A stretch of DNA of 64,000 nucleotides from Gemmobacter lutimaris (GCF_003570715.1 NZ_QXXQ01000006.1:124001-188000), one strand, 5' to 3'; counted from the first letter of the stretch, positions 9,193 through 16,511 are shown. Notes: generated by a model not told the origin, from the letters alone. Made by a program: numbers and translations.

Positions 9193-9630
9193 CTACTTTC
9201 GACCAAACCGTTTTTCCCTGATGCCTTCTGACATCAATTTTTCTGCGCTAGAAACCTGAGTAAGTTGGTCTAGCAGGTATCCTGCATGGACGCGCATGGC
9301 ACCGTCGATGATCTTGCGTTCTGCATAGTGTTCATCCGTTTCCATGCTCAATGGATCTACCCAATCACGATACTCCAAGAGCGCAACGTCAGCATTCGCG
9401 TAATGCGCTAGGTGGCCTTCGGCGTGAAATGGCGATCCGGTGGCCGCTTCATAATCTCGTGTGGCTTTGGCGTAGTCTGCTATCTGGTCCAAAATCAGAT
9501 GCGGCTTGCCCGCGCCAGCCGCGATCCTCAGAACATTGGCTGTAAGCCTCCGCCATGCCATCTTGATCTCAACTTCGGCAGCGTGCCGTTTGATCTCAGC
9601 CTCGCTATTTTCGGAAACGACTTGCATCAT
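9193..9630 (-). CDS. Hypothetical protein downstream of the integrase
   Basis: A 145-residue mostly alpha-helical, charged protein that I do not recognise. Its start codon overlaps the integrase stop in an ATGA junction (9627-9630), so it is probably translated with the integrase. It is the last gene before attL and ends 30 bases from the bidirectional terminator. No signal peptide or membrane segment is seen. A role in excision control or lysogenic conversion is possible but only from its position. Confidence 0.7.
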   Translation of the reverse strand: MMQVVSENSEAEIKRHAAEVEIKMAWRRLTANVLRIAAGAGKPHLILDQIADYAKATRDYEAATGSPFHAEGHLAHYANADVALLEYRDWVDPLSMETDEHYAERKIIDGAMRVHAGYLLDQLTQVSSAEKLMSEGIREKRFGRK

Positions 9631-10637
9631 TTGACTACCCTCAATTGTGTGAAATCCAGCACTTCCGCAGCATCGGCCAGATGATCCGGGGCAAACCGGC
9701 CATAGGTCGAATAGGTAATGGTCGTGTTGCTGTGGCCCAGATACTGCGCGACCTGGGTGATCGGGATACCGTTCGAAACCATGGCGACGGCGGCCGAATG
9801 CCGGATGGTGTGTAGCGTGACATCTTCAAGGCCGGCGCGCTTCACTGCTGCCTCGAATCCCTTGCGGATACTCGCGACCGGCTTGCCGCCCCATTCGACA
9901 ACATGATCTGACAGGGCTGCATCCCGCGCGGTCTGAAGCGCCGCCAGCAGGCCCCGGTTGATCGGGACGATGGCGCGGCCTTTCCGCGTCCGGGCATCAT
10001 CCAGCCGCAGGTTGATCACCCCGCGTTCCATATCGACGCGATCCCATGTCAATTGTAGCACGGCCGAAACCCGCCCTGCCGTTGCGAACAGCAGGTGGAT
10101 GGCCAGCGCAATATGCGGGGCTTCGGCGTGGTCGATCAGCCGCGCCACTTCGTCTTTCCTGATGAACCGTTCTTTCGGTGTCGGCTTGGCTGGCCGTTCG
10201 ATATGCGGCGCGGCCTCGATCATCCGGTTTCGCTCTGCCCATGTCATCGTGCTACGCAGATGCCCCAGTTCAGTATGCACTGCGCCTTGCGAAATACCTG
10301 CCGCCATACGGGCGCGGGCATAGGTGCGGCAAAGCTCGGTTGTGATCTGGTCCGGGCGGTAATGGCCGAAGTGAGTGAGAACCGCTTTTCCGGTGTAGCC
10401 CATGGTCTTGGCGGTGGGCTTGTCGCCCAGATCGCGCCGGTATTCATCCCAAAGCTCTGCCACCGTTGCCCCGGTTTGCGCCTGGGCGAAGTGCTTCAAC
10501 CGATAGACGTCAATGGCCTCGGCTTCCGCTTCCGCTCGGGTGCGTGCCTTAAGCTGATGCCGGGATCTCTTGCCATCGGCGCCGGTCCAGAAGACACAGT
10601 ATCCGCCTCTGAGCCTGCCGATGCTGATGTCTGGCAC
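9627..10637 (-). CDS. int: Phage tyrosine integrase
   Basis: A 336-residue tyrosine recombinase that would insert and excise the prophage at tRNA-Val. An N-terminal arm-binding-like segment (GGYCVFWTGADGKRS, residues 11-25) is followed by a SAM-like core-binding domain. The catalytic domain has Arg189 (TAGRVSAVL), HTIRH with His276, Arg279 and His280, GHS with His302, and nucleophile Tyr312 (STYGRF). The full set is intact. The 5' end overlaps the excisionase-like gene by 142 bases in another frame. It points toward attL, as is usual. Confidence 0.95.
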   Translation of the reverse strand: MPDISIGRLRGGYCVFWTGADGKRSRHQLKARTRAEAEAEAIDVYRLKHFAQAQTGATVAELWDEYRRDLGDKPTAKTMGYTGKAVLTHFGHYRPDQITTELCRTYARARMAAGISQGAVHTELGHLRSTMTWAERNRMIEAAPHIERPAKPTPKERFIRKDEVARLIDHAEAPHIALAIHLLFATAGRVSAVLQLTWDRVDMERGVINLRLDDARTRKGRAIVPINRGLLAALQTARDAALSDHVVEWGGKPVASIRKGFEAAVKRAGLEDVTLHTIRHSAAVAMVSNGIPITQVAQYLGHSNTTITYSTYGRFAPDHLADAAEVLDFTQLRVVK

Positions 10638-10807
10638 TGTTCGATCTCCTCAACAACGCGGGCCGGGATGCGGTAAAGTTTGCCGAACCGGAAATGCTCC
10701 AGCTCGCCAGATGCGCATTTTTTGCGCACAGCATTTGCGGTTACGCCCCACCGCTTTGCAAGGGTTTCCGGCGTGAATGGCGGACAGATGGTTTCATGTC
10801 TGCCCAT
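10496..10807 (-). CDS. Excisionase-like helix-turn-helix protein
   Basis: A 103-residue protein. Residues 12-56 form a MerR/HTH_17-type winged helix (TPETLAKRWGVTANAVRKKC, then FRFGKLYRIPARVVEEIE), the shape of phage excisionases and helix-turn-helix adaptors. The remaining 45 or so residues are Ser, Pro and Arg rich and are encoded in the region that overlaps the start of int. It sits immediately upstream of int in the same operon, the standard place for xis. A general regulator cannot be excluded. Confidence 0.75.
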   Translation of the reverse strand: MGRHETICPPFTPETLAKRWGVTANAVRKKCASGELEHFRFGKLYRIPARVVEEIEQCQTSASAGSEADTVSSGPAPMARDPGISLRHAPERKRKPRPLTSIG

Positions 10808-10809
10808 TG

Positions 10810-11052
10810 TCAGCCCTCCTGTGGTCGCGTGGCAGCGCCTGCCTCGGTCGCCATGCGCTCGATCTGGTGGATGTCGCGGAAGACCCGTGTGACGAACTTG
10901 TCATGCTCCCGCTTCGCCGCGACCGGGATACCGGCGCGGCGGCGCAGCTCGTGCGACAGGCTGCTGACCGCGCTCATGCCTGCTGCCTGCCGCTCGGCCT
11001 TGCCGGGCACGCGGCCCCGGATCAGATGTTCCCCGCGCCAGTCGTCAGTCAT
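10810..11052 (-). CDS. Hypothetical basic protein upstream of xis
   Basis: An 80-residue Arg-rich protein starting MTDDWRGEHLIRGRVPGK. It overlaps the preceding small gene by eight bases and ends two bases before the excisionase start, so it is part of the coupled operon. It has no Cys pairs or membrane segment and I do not recognise the family. I prefer the start at 11052 over upstream ATGs because those fall inside the neighbouring gene. Confidence 0.6.
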   Translation of the reverse strand: MTDDWRGEHLIRGRVPGKAERQAAGMSAVSSLSHELRRRAGIPVAAKREHDKFVTRVFRDIHQIERMATEAGAATRPQEG

Positions 11053-11197
11053 CTGCCTGCACACCCGCGAGGATGCGGGTGATCTCCTGACTGGTGGCGG
11101 GATGGGCGCGGCCACATTTGACGCAATAGACTGCCTGTCCGGTCTGGGTAGCCGCGCGATAGAGGCGCTGGTTCTTGGCATCGTCACAGCAGCTCAT
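11045..11197 (-). CDS. Small Cys-containing protein, possible zinc-binding
   Basis: A 50-residue protein beginning MSCCDDAKNQRLYRAA with a later CVKCGRAHP segment. The CC and CxxC-x3-H pattern suggests one metal site, like a minimal zinc ribbon. The ATG overlaps the stop of the ParB-like gene (ATGA at 11194-11197), and its own end overlaps the next gene by eight bases. Its place in this tightly packed chain is the best argument that it is real. Confidence 0.6.
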   Translation of the reverse strand: MSCCDDAKNQRLYRAATQTGQAVYCVKCGRAHPATSQEITRILAGVQADD

Positions 11198-13065
11198 GCT
11201 GCATCCTCCTCGATCGCGGCGGGGCCTTCGGCATCGGGCAGGCGCAGTTCGGGTGGCAGCCAGCGGTCGATCGCGGCGTTCTGGTCGCGCGAAAGGGCGA
11301 GGGCCTCGCGGTAATCCGCGTCATGGATGATGCGGTGCAGTTCGGCCGCCTTGGCGGCTTTCTTCAGCTCACGGAACCTTTGCGCCTCGTCCGCCATATG
11401 CGGCAGCAGTTCGTCGCGGATCTGATCCAGCATGCCCATCGGCAGGCGTTTGAAATAGTTCTCGGCCGTCGGATGCCACACGTTGCGCGGGTTGACCCGC
11501 AGGCGGGCGGCGAGGGCTTTGCCGAAATCGCTGCCCGCCGTGTGAATGGTGCGCACAAGGGCGGCGGTGATCGCCGCGTTGCGCGCCTTGCGGCCAAGGC
11601 TCTGAACATCAGACAGCAGGGCAATCGTCAGATCGGCCTTGCCGGTGCGATCATCCGTCGGGATGGCCCGTGCCAGACGCGCGTCGATATGGGTTTCGTC
11701 CGGCTTGGACGGGCTGAGGGTTTGCGCTGTGGGGCTGAGAGCCAGCGGGCGATGCCATGGCCAGACATCGGCATTGAGGGTGATGGCCAGAAGATCCAGC
11801 ACCAGCTCGGGCTTTTCCAGCAAGGCAGTTTGCAGGGCCAGCGTCTGGATGATGCGCAGATCGTCGCGCAGGTTCTGCGGGATGGTTTCCGCCTTGCCGG
11901 TGATGACCGCGCCGCTGCCTGCCTCGGCCTCTGGCGCCTCGCGTGGCAACCATGCGCCTTCCATGACGATTTCACCCTGATGACCTACGCGGATGAAGGC
12001 CGTGGCGCGGGCGCGGGCGGCATCGTCATAGTCGCCCTCGGCCCGTGTCTCCAGATCGCGCATGCGCGCCAGATCTTCCTGCCCCAGTTCCTCGACCTCG
12101 GCCCGTGCTTGCAGCTCATCCAGTTCCTCGGCATCGGGACCGGGCAATTCGCAGGGGGTCCGTTGCAGCCGGGCGCCATAGCGCTCATGAATCAGGTTGT
12201 AATCGACGGGCCCGGTAAAGGCATGCACCTCAGCCCAGCCTTCGGCGGCAACCTGCAAGCGGGCGGCTTCCAGCTTTTCCGCAAAGAGTTCGTCCAGCAG
12301 TTTGGGGTCCAGTAGCACGGTGTACTCGGAAAACAGGTCAGCCCAAATGCGTCCTCCTCGACCAGTATAGGTTTCAAGCCCGACGAATTTGGCACGGCGG
12401 TCGGATGTGGGCACTGCTTCAAGGGTTAGTTCGCGGCGAATCTGGCTTGCGCTCATGCTGCTGTATCCACCGGCTGATCTTATGATGCGCGGGATCATCT
12501 CGATCATTGCATCCTCGCTCTGAGCTGCGGTAAGCGCACCGGCCTGATCAATCGAGATCTGCCCGGCGCGCAGCGCTTCCAGTGCCAAGTCGGGGAGTTC
12601 GGCGAGCTTCAGGCGGCCCAGCACATGCCGTTCACGCACCGCAAAGGCTCTGGCGATGGCGGTGGGGCTGGCGCCTTGTGCGCGCATCCTGCGATAGGCC
12701 ACCACCTCATCTGCCGGATTCAGCGCGGCGCGGGCGGTGTTTTCGGTGCCTGCCCATTCGGCCGCGGTGGCGGCGTCGAAGGTGATCAGCACCGGCACTT
12801 CGACATCGCCGCCCGCATCACCGTGCAGCAGCTGGAGCGCGCGCAGGCGGCGCCCGCCGGCGACGATGCCGATGCGACGGGATTGCAGGTTAGTGCCATC
12901 GGCGAAACCGCCCTCCGGGTCGGCATAGCCCATCAGGTTTTGCAGCAGCCCGGCGGTGCGGATGCTTTCGGACAGCAACTCGATCTCCGCCGGCGGCGGC
13001 TCGGAGCGGCTGTTGAGGGGGTGCAGATAGAGGCGCGAAAGCGGCTCCCAGGTAATCTCGGCCAT
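11194..13065 (-). CDS. Large ParB-like DNA-binding protein
   Basis: A 623-residue protein with the ParB/Spo0J layout in its first third. It has an N-terminal HPLNSR box, the GGRRLRALQLL nucleotide-binding box near residue 85, and then a helix-turn-helix (GASPTAIARAFAVRERHVLG) followed by LPDLALEALRAGQISIDQAG. In the family these parts bind CTP and a centromere-like or operator site. The last 400 residues are a long extension of unknown function. No ParA partner is nearby. I start at 13065 (MAEITWEPL); an in-frame ATG at 13077 and one at 13101 are alternatives. Such proteins occur on alphaproteobacterial plasmids and phages. Confidence 0.8.
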   Translation of the reverse strand: MAEITWEPLSRLYLHPLNSRSEPPPAEIELLSESIRTAGLLQNLMGYADPEGGFADGTNLQSRRIGIVAGGRRLRALQLLHGDAGGDVEVPVLITFDAATAAEWAGTENTARAALNPADEVVAYRRMRAQGASPTAIARAFAVRERHVLGRLKLAELPDLALEALRAGQISIDQAGALTAAQSEDAMIEMIPRIIRSAGGYSSMSASQIRRELTLEAVPTSDRRAKFVGLETYTGRGGRIWADLFSEYTVLLDPKLLDELFAEKLEAARLQVAAEGWAEVHAFTGPVDYNLIHERYGARLQRTPCELPGPDAEELDELQARAEVEELGQEDLARMRDLETRAEGDYDDAARARATAFIRVGHQGEIVMEGAWLPREAPEAEAGSGAVITGKAETIPQNLRDDLRIIQTLALQTALLEKPELVLDLLAITLNADVWPWHRPLALSPTAQTLSPSKPDETHIDARLARAIPTDDRTGKADLTIALLSDVQSLGRKARNAAITAALVRTIHTAGSDFGKALAARLRVNPRNVWHPTAENYFKRLPMGMLDQIRDELLPHMADEAQRFRELKKAAKAAELHRIIHDADYREALALSRDQNAAIDRWLPPELRLPDAEGPAAIEEDAA

Positions 13066-13130
13066 GGTCAAATCCATTTCTAAGAGGGGCAGGACCGGCA
13101 CTGTCTTGCCGGGGCGGCAGGGGCAGCGCT

Positions 13131-13325
13131 TCAGGGCTTGTGGCCGTGACGGGTCAGGGTCACGCGGGCCATGCGTTGCAGATCGCGGAACAGGCCGTTC
13201 CAGACTTGCTGGCTGAAGGCCTCGTCCGATTCCGGTGAGCAGGTGGGCGTGTGCCGGGCGATGGCCAGAAGGGTCTCGCGGTAATCGGCCAGTTCCGCCT
13301 CGGGGGTGGTGGGCGTATCGGCCAT
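13131..13325 (-). CDS. Small hypothetical phage early protein
   Basis: A 64-residue protein (MADTPTTPEAELADYRETL...) predicted helical, ending in a basic tail RVTLTRHGHKP. It starts one base after the stop of the 40-residue membrane peptide. No domain is recognised. It belongs to the leftward early operon. Confidence 0.6.
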   Translation of the reverse strand: MADTPTTPEAELADYRETLLAIARHTPTCSPESDEAFSQQVWNGLFRDLQRMARVTLTRHGHKP

Positions 13326-13326
13326 G

Positions 13327-13449
13327 TCACCACCCCGAGCTGATACAGGCGCGGGGGCTTGGCTGCGGCCAGACCACGGCCACGGCAAAGGCCGAGGCGG
13401 CGAAGGTCAGCACGGCCAGAACCACAGCGGCATGATGATGGCCCTGCAT
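13327..13449 (-). CDS. Putative 40-residue membrane peptide
   Basis: MQGHHHAAVVLAVLTFAASA opens a 40-residue peptide with one hydrophobic stretch of about 20 residues and a short polar tail. GGAGG lies seven bases before the ATG. The ATG overlaps the previous stop in a TGATG junction, and the next gene begins one base after its own stop. That packing supports translation although the peptide is very short. Function unknown. Confidence 0.5.
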   Translation of the reverse strand: MQGHHHAAVVLAVLTFAASAFAVAVVWPQPSPRACISSGW

Positions 13450-13772
13450 CACGAGGCCTCCGGCAGCGCATCGGCCAGCGGCAGGCGCAGGGCCACCGGG
13501 TCACTGTCCGGGCCGTGGCGCAGGATGGACAGGTGATCATCGGCTGTGATGCAGACGTGCAGAATGCCGCCGCCCGAGGCCAAGCCCTCCAGCACCCAGT
13601 TGTCACCACGGGCATGCACCGGGCGCAGGGCACCGCAGGTCACGGCAATGGCAGCCACCTGCGGATCGTCGCGGCAGGCGGTCGCCCAGGCGAGGGTCAG
13701 GCGGGCCAGTCCGGGGTGCAGCACCACCACCTCGGCACGCGGCGGATTGCGGGGGAAACGAGGGTCCATCAT
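13449..13772 (-). CDS. Hypothetical phage early protein
   Basis: A 107-residue protein (MMDPRFPRNPPRAEVVVLHP...), mixed alpha/beta, with no recognised domain. The two adjacent ATGs at 13772 and 13769 overlap the stop of the preceding gene, and its own stop overlaps the start of the membrane peptide. A longer open frame upstream to 13868 would run deep into the previous gene and is not used. Confidence 0.6.
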   Translation of the reverse strand: MMDPRFPRNPPRAEVVVLHPGLARLTLAWATACRDDPQVAAIAVTCGALRPVHARGDNWVLEGLASGGGILHVCITADDHLSILRHGPDSDPVALRLPLADALPEAS

Positions 13773-14002
13773 GCCGCCTCGCCCCCCGCGCTCTGGTCGA
13801 TCATGTGGCTGGCGCGCAGGCGGTGCTGATGCACGATCTGGCCGCGGGCAGATTTCAGGGTGAGCCATGCCATGGCGTAAAGGCTGGGCCGATGGGCATG
13901 ATCACCGGGCGCGGCGCAGATCGCCATGGCGTCACGCTGCAAGAGCGGTGTCCGGCCGTGGCGGGAGGAAGGATAGGGGATAATGGTCACGGGGGCCTCC
14001 AT
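13769..14002 (-). CDS. First gene of the leftward early operon, hypothetical
   Basis: A 77-residue protein starting MEAPVTIIPYPSSRHGRTPL. It is the first gene of the chain that leads to the integrase, with the candidate operator and promoter region directly upstream at 14003-14141. The segment YAMAWLTLKSARGQIVHQHR suggests a small alpha/beta fold. No family recognised. Confidence 0.6.
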   Translation of the reverse strand: MEAPVTIIPYPSSRHGRTPLLQRDAMAICAAPGDHAHRPSLYAMAWLTLKSARGQIVHQHRLRASHMIDQSAGGEAA

Positions 14003-14026
14003 CGGGTTGGCGATGGAGAATAGTAA

Positions 14027-14074
14027 GCATATAGCGAACTATTGCGCAATGCTATTTGTTAGCATATCGAGAAC
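14027..14074. promoter_or_regulatory. Candidate phage repressor operator upstream of the integrase operon
   Basis: GCATATAGCGAAC (14027-14039) is identical, in inverted orientation, to 15613-15625 beside the repressor and Cro-like genes. A related copy GCATATCGAGAAC lies at 14062-14074, and between them is the perfect palindrome ATTGCGCAAT (14041-14050). The cluster is placed 25-72 bases upstream of the leftward operon and ahead of the rightward DUF2513 gene, as expected for an operator controlling both. Confidence 0.6.
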
Positions 14075-14141
14075 TTCCGTGATGCACCATGTATCTGTTC
14101 CAGAATCACCGGGCGGAGCCACGCAACAGAAGGAATGCAAA

Positions 14142-14573
14142 ATGGCCGAAAGGGCTTGCAGGAATCGACTGCCTCGCCTCTCCATGGCTGAGGTCATGGA
14201 GAGGGTGGATGATGTGAAGCGAGACGATGAACTGATCCGGTCAGTCATGTTTGAACTGGAAGATGCGCCGGAATGGGTGGTTTTCGTCCTGCCGGACTGG
14301 GACGATGAGGACGCTGAAGAAGTGCGCAAATACTATCATCTGAGGCTGCTCGCAGATGAAGGGTATCTGGAAGAGACGGGTGCGCATGGTGGCAACTTCC
14401 GCATTACAGGTGCGGGCCATGATTTCCTGCGCATGATGAGGGAAGAGGGGCTATGGCATCAGATAAAGGCCAAGGCTTCGGAGGTTCCGGGCTACTCGCT
14501 GCGGCTCATGTTCGAAATAGGCCATGCAATGCTGAAGCAAAAGCTCAAAGAGTTGGGGCTTCCTCTCCCCTGA
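14142..14573 (+). CDS. DUF2513-like protein
   Basis: A 143-residue protein with the DUF2513 winged-helix layout. VKRDDELIRSVMFELEDAP is followed by YYHLRLLADEGYLEE, then FRITGAGHDFLRMMREEGLW and a final helix. DUF2513 proteins are common in phages and islands but their job is not established. The ATG at 14142 follows AAGGAA; the frame is open further upstream but crosses the operator cluster. The gene is convergent with the HIRAN gene and divergent from the integrase operon, inside the lysogeny control region. Confidence 0.75.
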   Translation: MAERACRNRLPRLSMAEVMERVDDVKRDDELIRSVMFELEDAPEWVVFVLPDWDDEDAEEVRKYYHLRLLADEGYLEETGAHGGNFRITGAGHDFLRMMREEGLWHQIKAKASEVPGYSLRLMFEIGHAMLKQKLKELGLPLP

Positions 14574-14610
14574 CGGGCCGGAAGCCGCCTGACCGAAGTG
14601 AGTGCTGCAT

Positions 14611-14982
14611 TCAGCCGATGTCGAGTTTGACGCCAAACGTGCCTTCAGTGATCGTCCCGTCACGCCGTTCACGACGCCAGCCACCAATGATCACGGCGTC
14701 TACGATCATGGATTGGCCCGGCAGGCCAACCCGCGTCATCATGTCCCGCCACATCTTTGCGGCCTCCCGAGGCAGATACCCTACCTTGCATTCCTCGATC
14801 TCGACGCGAACGGCATTCGGGTCATGGGGGTTTGATGGTTCCGGTGAAAGCGTCGCTTCGCATTCATATTCAACGCCGTCCGGGCATTTTGGGCCAGCGA
14901 TCGCCTCCCGCGCGTCCTGGTAGTGAGACTCTCCGACAATATGGAATTCGAAAGTGCCTTCGCCTTCAACTTTCAGCATCAT
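14611..14982 (-). CDS. Stand-alone HIRAN-domain protein
   Basis: A 123-residue protein that is essentially one HIRAN domain: FHIVGESHYQDAREAI, then LSPEPSNPHDPNAVRVEIE and KVGYLPREAAKMW. In eukaryotic HLTF this domain grips 3' ends of single-stranded DNA; in bacteria it is often fused to helicases or nucleases, but here no partner domain is present. The start at 14982 (MMLKVEG) has AGGTGG just upstream. An open extension to 15174 would add a Cys-rich hydrophobic segment and is less likely. It lies in the lysogeny region next to the repressor. Confidence 0.75.
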   Translation of the reverse strand: MMLKVEGEGTFEFHIVGESHYQDAREAIAGPKCPDGVEYECEATLSPEPSNPHDPNAVRVEIEECKVGYLPREAAKMWRDMMTRVGLPGQSMIVDAVIIGGWRRERRDGTITEGTFGVKLDIG

Positions 14983-15163
14983 GTCCACCTGAAAAAACTG
15001 ATTCCTGACCTGATTTTCACAGGCGACGGTGCATCCGCAAAGCGAAAACAGGAGTCGCACTGGCCTTGCGGTTGTCCACGGATTTATCCCCCAAAACCTA
15101 CGCACTGGCGGCTTGTGTTCCCGTAATGTTCGCATCACGTTAACAATACCAATGGGGGTAGCT

Positions 15164-15313
15164 ATGACGGACAATGAATTTACAGAGCTGATTGAGCGGC
15201 TGGAACCCGCGCACCGAAAGCAAGTGCTGGAACTTATTCGTTCCGCTTGGCGAGCAGACCAAGCGCGGCGCGCTCAATCGACCTGCGATCATCCGCCGAG
15301 AGCTGAGACATGA
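15164..15313 (+). CDS. Possible small helical protein convergent with the repressor
   Basis: A 49-residue frame, MTDNEFTELIERLEPAHRKQ onward, with a strong ribosome site (GGGGGTAGCT before ATG). It reads as two amphipathic helices followed by a polar tail. Its last 80 bases overlap the end of the repressor gene on the other strand, which lowers confidence. No family recognised. Confidence 0.4.
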   Translation: MTDNEFTELIERLEPAHRKQVLELIRSAWRADQARRAQSTCDHPPRAET

Positions 15314-15545
15314 CTTCCAGATGCGTTGCCAGTGATGCCGTATCCCGCTCGCTTTGAGATCCTGAAAACAGTTCGTGCACTTCACAGTGCAGTGCATCAG
15401 CGAGGCGCATCAAGAGATCGGCGCCTGGTGATTTTTTTCCGGTTTCCAGTTCAGAGACATAGCCCTTAGAAATCCCTACCAAGTCAGCGAGCTGTTCGCC
15501 CGTTAACTTGTTGGATTTCCGCAGCTCTCTGATCCGAAGTTTCAT
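15234..15545 (-). CDS. XRE-family transcriptional regulator, probable prophage repressor
   Basis: A 103-residue protein with an N-terminal Cro/CI-type helix-turn-helix (LTGEQLADLVGISKGYVSEL, then ETGKKSPGADLLMRLADAL). A helical C-terminal part would serve for dimerisation; no LexA-type protease domain is present. It is divergent from the Cro-like gene with operator half-sites between them, the classic lysogeny switch layout. I start at 15545 (MKLRIRELRKSN), where homology begins; the open frame extends to 15587. Because it lacks a self-cleaving domain, induction may work through an antirepressor or partner. Confidence 0.85.
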   Translation of the reverse strand: MKLRIRELRKSNKLTGEQLADLVGISKGYVSELETGKKSPGADLLMRLADALHCEVHELFSGSQSERDTASLATHLEVMSQLSADDRRSIERAALGLLAKRNE

Positions 15546-15589
15546 GTTCACTTGATGCCAGATTCTTGTTGCGATTGCTAATCGCACCC

Positions 15590-15625
15590 AGCGAACTTCT
15601 TCTTGCCAAGATGTTCGCTATATGC
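15590..15625. promoter_or_regulatory. Candidate operator between repressor and Cro-like gene
   Basis: AGCGAAC (15590-15596) and its inverted copy GTTCGCT (15613-15619) are separated by 16 bases. The right half extends to GTTCGCTATATGC (15613-15625), the reverse complement of the site at 14027-14039. The cluster lies 45 bases from the repressor start and 13 bases before the Cro-like start, so bound protein could block both promoters. Confidence 0.6.
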
Positions 15626-15637
15626 CAACTATCGGCT

Positions 15638-15865
15638 ATGAGCCAACTTCGCACATATCTCACCCAGACCAAAACCAAGCAGGCAGTGCTGGCCAAGCTC
15701 GTTGGCGTGTCGTGCGGCTATATGAGCGAGTTGGTTAAGGGCGACAAAACGCCCGGTCTCGAACTGGCCGTGAAGATCGAAGACGCGACGGGGGGCGCAG
15801 TGCCTGCGCGGTCTTGGGTAGCACTGCCCCCCGTCGCGGAAGACCCCGAAAAGGATGTCGCCTGA
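15638..15865 (+). CDS. Cro-like XRE regulator
   Basis: A 75-residue helix-turn-helix protein (TKTKQAVLAKLVGVSCGYMS, then ELVKGDKTPGLELAVKIEDA). It is the first gene of the rightward early operon and is divergent from the probable repressor, which is the Cro position. The C-terminal tail is short and acidic. The stop overlaps the next start (TGATG). The open frame continues upstream to 15566 through the operator, so the ATG at 15638 is chosen. Confidence 0.85.
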   Translation: MSQLRTYLTQTKTKQAVLAKLVGVSCGYMSELVKGDKTPGLELAVKIEDATGGAVPARSWVALPPVAEDPEKDVA

Positions 15866-16197
15866 TGTCATCGTCACCACTCCGTAAACTCGCACCTGCT
15901 GACCTTGCCCCGCGCCGGGGTCAAATGTCCCGTGCCAACGGTTTTGACCGCGCGGGTCGGGGCAGGGGGGCGGCGTCGGCGCGGCGGGTCACGGTTGCGC
16001 CAGTCATCACGCGCCATGCGGCGACGGTGTTCTGGGCCGATCTGGTGGCGCGGCGCTGCGCCAGCCGCGAGGAATGCGCGGTGGTGTTCGCGGTCACGTT
16101 TCAAACCGCCTGCAACTGGTTCGACGGGTTCAGCTGCCCTACTGGCGACAAAATGCTGATGGCCATGCGGATGTGGCCCGAGGAGTTCGCGGAATGA
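15865..16197 (+). CDS. Hypothetical phage early protein
   Basis: A 110-residue protein with a basic, probably disordered first half and a helical second half (FWADLVARRCASREECAVVF, then TACNWFDGFSCPTGDKMLM). The second half looks like a helix-turn-helix of the kind found in phage early regulators, but I cannot assign a family. It overlaps the Cro-like stop and the next start, so it is translationally coupled. Confidence 0.6.
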   Translation: MSSSPLRKLAPADLAPRRGQMSRANGFDRAGRGRGAASARRVTVAPVITRHAATVFWADLVARRCASREECAVVFAVTFQTACNWFDGFSCPTGDKMLMAMRMWPEEFAE

Positions 16198-16511
16198 GCG
16201 GGTTGACCATCAGTTTCGCGCGGCCCTGCCAGACCCGCCTTGAACTGGCGCAGCGGATGCGCGTGACAGCGGCGCTGATCCAGCCGGATCAGGTGTTGCA
16301 ACTGCAAGCGCGCGCCGGGGATCTGCGGCTGTGGGCGCAGGCGATCGAGGCGCTGGAAGATCGGCCCGCCGTCGTCGTGTCCGAGGCCGAGCGTGAGCCG
16401 ACCTGGCTGTGGGTGATGCTGCTGACGATGAGCGCCATGACAACTGCGCTGACCGTGCTGGAGCCGGTTGCGCGTTTTGCCGCCGCGATCCTGCTGCGGG
16501 GGCTGCAATGA
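16194..16511 (+). CDS. Hypothetical protein with C-terminal membrane segment
   Basis: A 105-residue protein. Residues 1-70 are soluble and helical; residues 73-100 (WLWVMLLTMSAMTTALTVLE and on) form one hydrophobic segment. It begins in an ATGA overlap with the gene before and ends in another with the gene after. Function unknown; position in the early operon suggests a host-takeover or regulatory role. Confidence 0.6.
   Translation: MSGLTISFARPCQTRLELAQRMRVTAALIQPDQVLQLQARAGDLRLWAQAIEALEDRPAVVVSEAEREPTWLWVMLLTMSAMTTALTVLEPVARFAAAILLRGLQ

Noticed and set aside
11323-12315. 330-codon open frame opposite the ParB-like gene
   Set aside because: Antisense shadow; the ParB-like frame has recognisable boxes and coupled junctions.
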